The notes under the pieces are model-generated. The model saw only the letters and a list, made by a program, of their open reading frames with translations. It was not told the origin of the DNA and did no database searches. 64,000 nt of DNA from Gp6-AA40 sp035571515 (lineage in GTDB: Bacteria > Acidobacteriota > Vicinamibacteria > Vicinamibacterales > UBA2999). Numbering within the stretch: position 1 is the stretch's first letter; each line of letters opens with the position of its first letter. The position numbers were made by a program, and so were the translations under genes. Positions 58,405-64,000 of the stretch are shown here, in pieces. The stretch covers positions 186,001 through 250,000 of the forward strand of contig DATNCQ010000214.1 of assembly GCA_035571515.1 (NCBI GenBank), read 5' to 3'.

Positions 58405-58626
58405 CCGCGCTCGAATCGCCGCCTGCTCAGCTGGCAATCTGCTGGTCGTGATGGCCGCGATGCGTACGTGCGTCGATCGAAATTACGCAGGTCGAAAACT
58501 GAAACGCGAAAGTTGGCTGATGATTCGAGTGCAAACAACGCGAGCGCGCGGCAGTACGATTGCGTCTGGCGCCCGGTCCTCCCCCATTTGTCGCGTGCCC
58601 GTGCACGACGACTGTGGAGGAGTCTC

Positions 58627-61600
58627 ATGCATCAGGTGCTGCGCCTTGCCGCATGCCTGTTCGTCCTGGGAATCGCCGGCGCGGTCCTCTCGCCGTCAGT
58701 TCAATCGAGCGCGACACAAGTAGCTGGTAAAACCGATCGCGCCGCGGCGAGCGCCGCACATCTCCCATCGGATTTCATCGAGAACCGCGGGCAATGGCGC
58801 GGACCCGAAACGTTCGCGGCCCGTCGCGGCGGCGTCGCGGTGGCGCTCGAACCGCGCGCCATCCGGCTGCGCCTCGGAACCGCGGACCCGGCCGCGATCA
58901 CGCTGACCTTTGAGGGCGCATCGCCGCAGGCGAGCCTCGTCGGCGAGGACCGCCGGCCGACCCTCTACAACTTCTTCAGCGGCAACGATCCCACCGCGTG
59001 GCGCACGGGCGTGCCCGGGTTCGGCAGCGTGCTGTACCGACAGGTGTACGACGGAGTGAACATTCGCCTCCACGATCGGAGCGACACGCTCGAGTACGAC
59101 CTGCTGCTGCAGCCTGGCGCCGACCTGCGGCGCGTCGTCGTCCGCGTCGATGGTGCGAGCGCGCTCGAGATGGCCGACGACGGCGGACTGGTGGTGCGCA
59201 CGCCGGCCGGCCCGCTCAAACAGACGCGGCCCGCGACGTTCGAAACCCGCCGCGACGGGACGATGCGTCCCGTCACCAGCACCTTCCGCATCATCGATGC
59301 GCAGCGGTACGGCTTCGACGTTCCCGGGCACGACACGTCGCTCCCGCTCGTCATCGATCCCGGCCTTGTCTGGTCGACGCTGACCGGCGGCACGAGCAGC
59401 GAGCAACTGGCCGGCATCGAGGCGGCGCGCGACGGCTCCGGCGATCTCTTCGTCTCGGGGAACACGAATTCGCCGGATTTCGCGGATGCTCCAACGTCGG
59501 CTCAAACCGCCCGCTACAAGGCATTCGTCGCGCGGCTCGACGCCTCCGGCGGCCACTACGACTTCGTCACCTTCATCAACGGACTGCAGAACCAGACGTA
59601 TGCCGGCGGCATGGCGGCCGATGCGAGCGGCGGCGTCACGTTCGTCGGCACCACCGTCGACCTGGATTTTCCGGTCACGCCGGGTGCGTTCCAGCCGGCC
59701 TTCGCGTCGATCCACACCGGCATGTCGGAAGGTGACGGCTTCGTCATGCGCCTCAACGCCGCCGGCGGCATCGTCTTCTCGACCTATCTCGGTGGCAGCG
59801 GCAACGACGGCGCCGGCGATGTCGTCATCGACAGCGGAGGCCAGATCATCGTCACCGGGACGACCAACTCCACGGACTTTCCGACGACCGTGGGCGCCTA
59901 CGATCGCACGTTCAACACGCCGCCGGCGGGCGACAACACTGCCTACCCGCTCGACGCCTTCATCGCGCGGCTCAGCGCCAATGGAACGCAGCTGACGTAC
60001 GGAACCTATTACGGCGGCCAGACGTACGAGACGATCCTCGACTCCGTCGTCGATCCCCAGGGCTTTCTCACCGTCGTCGGTGTCACGACTTCGTCAGCGA
60101 GCGGCCGCGATATCCCGCTCACGAGCGACGCGTTCGACGCGACCTGGAACGGCAGCGAGGACGGCTACCTCGCGCGCTTCAAGCTCGATGGCGCGGGAAC
60201 CGCGGATCTCAAGTACGCCACGTTCCTCGGCGGCATCAACCAGGATGTGATTGAGGCCGTCGCCATCGACCCGGCGAACCCGCAGCTCGTGACCGTGGCC
60301 GGGTGGGCCTGGTACGACTCGTTCACAGGCCCGTTCTTTCCAACGACCGCCGGCGTGTTCAAGCCGAGGCTGACGCCGCAACCGGCTCCCACGCAGCTGT
60401 TCCCGCACAACAAGACCGGCTTCGTCGCGAGGTTTCGCTTCCCCGCGACCGGCACCGCGTCGCTGGTGTGGTCGACGTTTGCCGGCGGCAACTGGGAGGA
60501 CTTCCTCAGCGACGTCGCCGTGGACGAGACGGGCGCCGCCATCGTCGTCGGCGGCACGCGCTCCTACGATCTGCAGACGACGCGCGGCGCGGTCGATCGG
60601 ACGCAGGGCGGCGTCGGCACCAGTGCGCACGACTGCTTCGTCTGGAAACTGAGTCCGAACGCGGACCAGCTGCTGTATTCGAGCTATCTCGGCGGAAGCT
60701 ACGAGGACTGCGAGGCCGTGGCCACGATCGGTGCGAAGGCCGCCTATCTCGGCGGCAACACGATCGCGATGGCCGGCATGACCGGCAGCGGAGATTTCGA
60801 GACGACGGCCGGCGCGGTCGACCGAGCGGCCGACGAGGTGAGCGACGGCACCAATCCATTCGTGACGAAGCTGACGCTCGCGGCCGATGCGGGCGGCGAC
60901 ATCACGGCGAGCGCGCCGGCGCTGCTCAGTCCCGCCAACGGCTCGACGACGGGCGGATCCGGCGGCGTGGTCCGCCTGCGGTGGTCCGATGCGCCCGATC
61001 CTTCCGGCGTCGAAAGCTATGTCTACGAGATTTCCAGCAAGCCGGACTTTCCGCCCAACTTCACGTTGCCGAAGGGCTCGACGCACGCCCCCGAGCTGAT
61101 CCTGGAGTCGCTCGCCATCAACACGCCGTGGTTCTGGCGCATTCGCACGGCGGACCGTGCGGGCAATTTGAGCGAATGGTCGCCGGCGAGCACGTTTACC
61201 CTCGGCGTCTCGGGCGCCCAACCCGTGATCAACTTCGTGCAGACCTATCCGGCGACCGTCACCGGCGGCGGGTCCGCGCAGGGTGTGCTCCACCTGACCG
61301 ATCCGGCGCCTCCAGGCGGCCTGCAGGCCGTCCTGTCGACGAAGGATCCTCGCGGCTTTTTCCGAACGGTGCCGCCGGTGACCGTGCCCGCGACGGTCTC
61401 GATTCCCGCGGGCGCGATCAGCGCGAATTTTTCCATCGCCTCGTCGGCGGTCAATGCGTCCACGCCTGCGGCGATTTACGCGACGACGAACGCGGTCGGC
61501 GCCAAGGGATCCATTTCCGTGGGCGTCGCGAGCGGAGCGCGCGCGGCGTCGCTGATGCTCGATCCGTTCGCCGTCTCGGCAGGGCATCCGGCCACCGGCA

Positions 61601-63564
61601 CGGTGACGCTGACGGGGCCGGCGCCTGCCGGCGGCGTGGTGGTGCCGCTGCTCAGCAGCCATCCGCAATACGCGTCGGTCCCCGCGAGCGTGACCGTCGC
61701 CGCCGGCGCGACGTCGGCGACGTTTCCGATCGCGACGTCGCCGGTGCCGTTCTCGATCGACGTCATGATCGAAGCGACCGGCGGCCAGTTCGCGGCGCGG
61801 CGCCTTGCGCTGAAGGCGGGCGGCGGCCCGAGGCTGACGTCGTTCACGCTGAGCACGGCGAACGCGAGTGGCGGCAACACCGTGACCGGGACGGTCACCT
61901 TCAGCGGTCCCATCCCGGCGTCACCGTTTCCGGCGACGGGCGATGCGATCGTGACGCTGAAGAGCACGAACCCTGCGGTCGGGTTCTCGCCGCTCGTGGC
62001 CGTACCGATTGGCAGCAGCAGCGCCACGTTCAACATCCTGGTTCACAACGTGCCTGCGACCACGACGCTCGATGTCGTGGCCGCGTACGACGACACGGTG
62101 CTGCGTGCACCGTTGACGATCAGCGGCACGTCGGCCGCGCTGGCGTCGATGACGGTGAACGTCAGCACGCTGACGGGCGGCCAGGGCGGCGTCGGGTTCG
62201 TCAACCTGACGGCGCCCGCGCCGGCGGGCCACGTGCTCGTCGACCTGTCCAGCAGCAATCCCGCGATTACGCTGCCTCCCAACGTCACGATCTCCGCGGG
62301 GTCGACCAACGGCCTGTTCGCCTTCAATGCGCAGGCCGTCGATGCGGTCACGCCCGTGACGCTCAGCGCGACATACGGCTCGTCGCGCGCCACCGCCGGC
62401 GTCACCGTCAATCCCACGGTCAACGTCTGGGTGACGTCGCTCGCGCTCAGTCCGGGCACGGTCGTGGCGGGCGCCTCGTCGACGGGAACCGTGACATTGA
62501 ACGCCCCCGCGGCGTCAGGAGGCGCGACGGTGCAGCTCTCGTCGGTGTCTCCCGCAACCGTCCCCGCGACGGTGACCGTGCCTGCCGGCGCGACGACGGC
62601 CACGTTCAACGTCGGCACGACGAGCGTGTCGTCGACGACGCAGGTGAAGATGTGGGCGGTGCTGAACACGTCGTGGGGCGCGGTGCTGACGGTGACGCCC
62701 GGGTCCACGAGCAGTCCGTCGCTGTCCACGCTGTCGCTGTCGCCCACGACCGTGACGGGCGGCAGCTCGTCCACCGGTACGGTCACCCTGACCGGTGCGG
62801 CGCCATCGGGCGGCGCCGTGGTCACGCTGTCCAGCAGCAACACGGCGGTCGCGACGGTGCCGGCGAACGTCACCGTTGCCGCGGGAAGCACGAGCCGCAC
62901 GTTCACGGTCACGACGGCGACGGTCTCGTCCACGGCGTCGGCGACGATTACCGCGACGCTTGGCGTCAGCCGGCCCGCGACGATCACGGTCAACCCGGCG
63001 CCGCCCGGAGGACCGGCGGCCCCGGCGTTGGCGGCCCCTGCAGACGGCGCCACCGTCACGCTGCCGGTGATGCTCGACTGGACCGACGTCTCGGGTGCGG
63101 TTTCGTATCAGGTCCAGGTAGACGATTCGAGCGCGTTTTCATCACCGCTGCTCATCGACCAGATCGTGACCGCTTCACAGGTCACGCTGTCGTCGTCGGC
63201 CGCCAGCCAGCATTGGTGGCGCGTGCGCGGCCGGAACAGCGCCGGAACGAACGGCGCCTGGTCCTCCGTACGGACGTTCGCGCTGAGCGGTGGCGGAAGT
63301 CCGCCGCCGGCGAACCCGCGGACACTCACCGTGACTGCCTCGGGCCGCAGCGGCGAGCGCGTGACCTCGTCACCCGCCGGCATCAACGTGTCGGTCGGCA
63401 GCACCGGCAGCGCCACGTTCGGGTCGGGCACGTCGATCACCTTGAGTGTCAGCAACGGACGCGACGCGGTCTGGTCCGGGGCATGCTCGAGCGGCGGGAA
63501 CAAGACGAAGAACTGCACGTTCACGCTCAACGCCGACGGGACGGTCACCGCCAACGTGCAGTAA
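58627..63564 (+). CDS. Very large exported SBBP/Ig-like repeat surface protein
   Basis: 1645 residues; signal peptide in the first ~27. Residues ~45-240 form the domain found before SBBP repeats (DFIENRGQWRGPE). SBBP beta-propeller repeats follow (YLGGSGNDGAGDV, FLGGINQDVIEAV, YLGGSYEDCEAV). A fibronectin-like domain comes next (LLSPANGSTTGGSGGVVRLR), then about six Ig-like ~100-residue units, each with TGTVTL-x-x-PAP-GG and VTVxAGxTxATF. A second FnIII-like unit (VMLDWTDVSGAVSYQVQVD) and an InlB-type C-terminal domain with two Cys close it. GGAGGAG supports the start. Likely extracellular adhesion or substrate binding. Confidence 0.9.
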   Translation: MHQVLRLAACLFVLGIAGAVLSPSVQSSATQVAGKTDRAAASAAHLPSDFIENRGQWRGPETFAARRGGVAVALEPRAIRLRLGTADPAAITLTFEGASPQASLVGEDRRPTLYNFFSGNDPTAWRTGVPGFGSVLYRQVYDGVNIRLHDRSDTLEYDLLLQPGADLRRVVVRVDGASALEMADDGGLVVRTPAGPLKQTRPATFETRRDGTMRPVTSTFRIIDAQRYGFDVPGHDTSLPLVIDPGLVWSTLTGGTSSEQLAGIEAARDGSGDLFVSGNTNSPDFADAPTSAQTARYKAFVARLDASGGHYDFVTFINGLQNQTYAGGMAADASGGVTFVGTTVDLDFPVTPGAFQPAFASIHTGMSEGDGFVMRLNAAGGIVFSTYLGGSGNDGAGDVVIDSGGQIIVTGTTNSTDFPTTVGAYDRTFNTPPAGDNTAYPLDAFIARLSANGTQLTYGTYYGGQTYETILDSVVDPQGFLTVVGVTTSSASGRDIPLTSDAFDATWNGSEDGYLARFKLDGAGTADLKYATFLGGINQDVIEAVAIDPANPQLVTVAGWAWYDSFTGPFFPTTAGVFKPRLTPQPAPTQLFPHNKTGFVARFRFPATGTASLVWSTFAGGNWEDFLSDVAVDETGAAIVVGGTRSYDLQTTRGAVDRTQGGVGTSAHDCFVWKLSPNADQLLYSSYLGGSYEDCEAVATIGAKAAYLGGNTIAMAGMTGSGDFETTAGAVDRAADEVSDGTNPFVTKLTLAADAGGDITASAPALLSPANGSTTGGSGGVVRLRWSDAPDPSGVESYVYEISSKPDFPPNFTLPKGSTHAPELILESLAINTPWFWRIRTADRAGNLSEWSPASTFTLGVSGAQPVINFVQTYPATVTGGGSAQGVLHLTDPAPPGGLQAVLSTKDPRGFFRTVPPVTVPATVSIPAGAISANFSIASSAVNASTPAAIYATTNAVGAKGSISVGVASGARAASLMLDPFAVSAGHPATGTVTLTGPAPAGGVVVPLLSSHPQYASVPASVTVAAGATSATFPIATSPVPFSIDVMIEATGGQFAARRLALKAGGGPRLTSFTLSTANASGGNTVTGTVTFSGPIPASPFPATGDAIVTLKSTNPAVGFSPLVAVPIGSSSATFNILVHNVPATTTLDVVAAYDDTVLRAPLTISGTSAALASMTVNVSTLTGGQGGVGFVNLTAPAPAGHVLVDLSSSNPAITLPPNVTISAGSTNGLFAFNAQAVDAVTPVTLSATYGSSRATAGVTVNPTVNVWVTSLALSPGTVVAGASSTGTVTLNAPAASGGATVQLSSVSPATVPATVTVPAGATTATFNVGTTSVSSTTQVKMWAVLNTSWGAVLTVTPGSTSSPSLSTLSLSPTTVTGGSSSTGTVTLTGAAPSGGAVVTLSSSNTAVATVPANVTVAAGSTSRTFTVTTATVSSTASATITATLGVSRPATITVNPAPPGGPAAPALAAPADGATVTLPVMLDWTDVSGAVSYQVQVDDSSAFSSPLLIDQIVTASQVTLSSSAASQHWWRVRGRNSAGTNGAWSSVRTFALSGGGSPPPANPRTLTVTASGRSGERVTSSPAGINVSVGSTGSATFGSGTSITLSVSNGRDAVWSGACSSGGNKTKNCTFTLNADGTVTANVQ

Positions 63565-63592
63565 GCGGATCTCACCGATGGGGCGAGCCCTG

Positions 63593-64000
63593 TCAGGCTC
63601 GCCTCGCTCGACCGAACGCGAAGAGCTGCAGATCGCGGTTCGGGACGCCCCGGACCGCGTCGAGCAGCAGCCGCGCGGCCAGGAAGCCGAACGTCATCCC
63701 GTTGCCGCCGTAGCCGAGGGCGAACAGGTGGCGCGGATAGCGCCGGTGCGGCCCGATGTATGGCAGGCCGTCCGGCGTCGTCGCGAACAGGCCTTCCCAC
63801 GCGAACTCCATGTCGACGTCCTTCAGCGCCGGGAGAAGCTCCTCGAAGTGTTCACGCAGCTCCTCGGTCGCCGCGGCAAACGCCTGCCTGCGCCTGGCCG
63901 GTGGCACGACGGGACGATCGCTTCCGCCCAGCAGCAGGCGCCGGTCCGCCGTCCAGCGCGCGTAGTGGTACGGCCGCGCGGTATCCCACAACAAGACATC
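63593..64000 (-). CDS. FAD-dependent amino-acid oxidase-type (DAO) protein, C-terminal part
   Basis: 136 codons, open to the window edge, so the N-terminal FAD-binding part is outside. The C-terminal DAO-family signature is visible: WEGLFATTPDGLPYIGP and ALGYGGNGMTFGFLAARLL. Members oxidise D-amino acids, glycine or related amines with FAD. It converges with the surface-protein gene. Confidence 0.85.
   Translation of the reverse strand, partial: DVLLWDTARPYHYARWTADRRLLLGGSDRPVVPPARRRQAFAAATEELREHFEELLPALKDVDMEFAWEGLFATTPDGLPYIGPHRRYPRHLFALGYGGNGMTFGFLAARLLLDAVRGVPNRDLQLFAFGRARRA

Overview
The window is high-GC DNA with the gene style of an Acidobacteriota genome, probably Vicinamibacteria-like. 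This is an inference: there is no rRNA or other phylogenetic marker here. It rests on the gene content: several Oar/SusC-like TonB-dependent receptors with an N-terminal carboxypeptidase-regulatory domain, secreted DUF6152 proteins, RoxA-like and reaction-centre-type multihaem cytochromes, an ECF sigma factor with a TPR Ser/Thr kinase, NTT-type transporters and many short palindromic intergenic repeats. I see no tRNA, rRNA, CRISPR array or intact mobile element. The only mobile-element trace is a decayed IS110-type transposase fragment near 25.4-25.6 kb.

Layout. 1-7.6 kb: three TonB-dependent receptors; two of them share a nearly identical 324-bp N-terminal block. 7.8-9.7 kb: a DUF169 protein and a dihaem reaction-centre-type cytochrome. 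9.8-15.2 kb: secreted proteins in two short operons, each led by a DUF6152 protein, with a Mut7-C RNase gene between them. 15.3-17.9 kb: an N-acetylmuramoyl-L-alanine amidase and a formyl-CoA transferase (frc). 18-23.6 kb: two secreted proteins of unknown function, then a TetR regulator with a clear promoter and operator, leading into an LplT-Aas type phospholipid acyltransferase/acyl-ACP synthetase fusion. 23.7-28.1 kb: an SGNH esterase lipoprotein, a trypsin-like protease, the IS110 remnant, a RoxA-like dihaem cytochrome and a small zinc-ribbon protein. 28.1-31.1 kb: a TctABC tripartite transporter. 31.3-32.8 kb: a third DUF6152 module. 33-35.8 kb: another TonB receptor.

36.0-40.5 kb holds the most striking locus: six genes, each overlapping the next by a few to 71 bases, encoding a membrane protein with Cys-rich repeats and a zinc ribbon, a J-domain protein, a ThiF/E1-like activating enzyme, a ubiquitin-like protein ending in glycine, an E2-like UBC-fold protein with the HPN motif and catalytic Cys, and a JAMM/MPN isopeptidase. 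It reads as a complete ubiquitin-like conjugation and deconjugation pathway wired to a membrane sensor or anchor and a chaperone cofactor.

40.6-64 kb: an M16 peptidase pair, an outer-membrane protein, a PEGA protein, an ECF sigma factor, a further TonB receptor, a PAP2 phosphatase, a secreted kinase-like protein, two NTT-type transporters (one fused to an outer-membrane beta-barrel, one to a HEAT-like tail), a Ser/Thr kinase, a 1645-residue SBBP/Ig-like surface protein and the end of a FAD-dependent oxidoreductase. A 29-bp motif occurs upstream of the PEGA gene and of both NTT genes and may define a small regulon.
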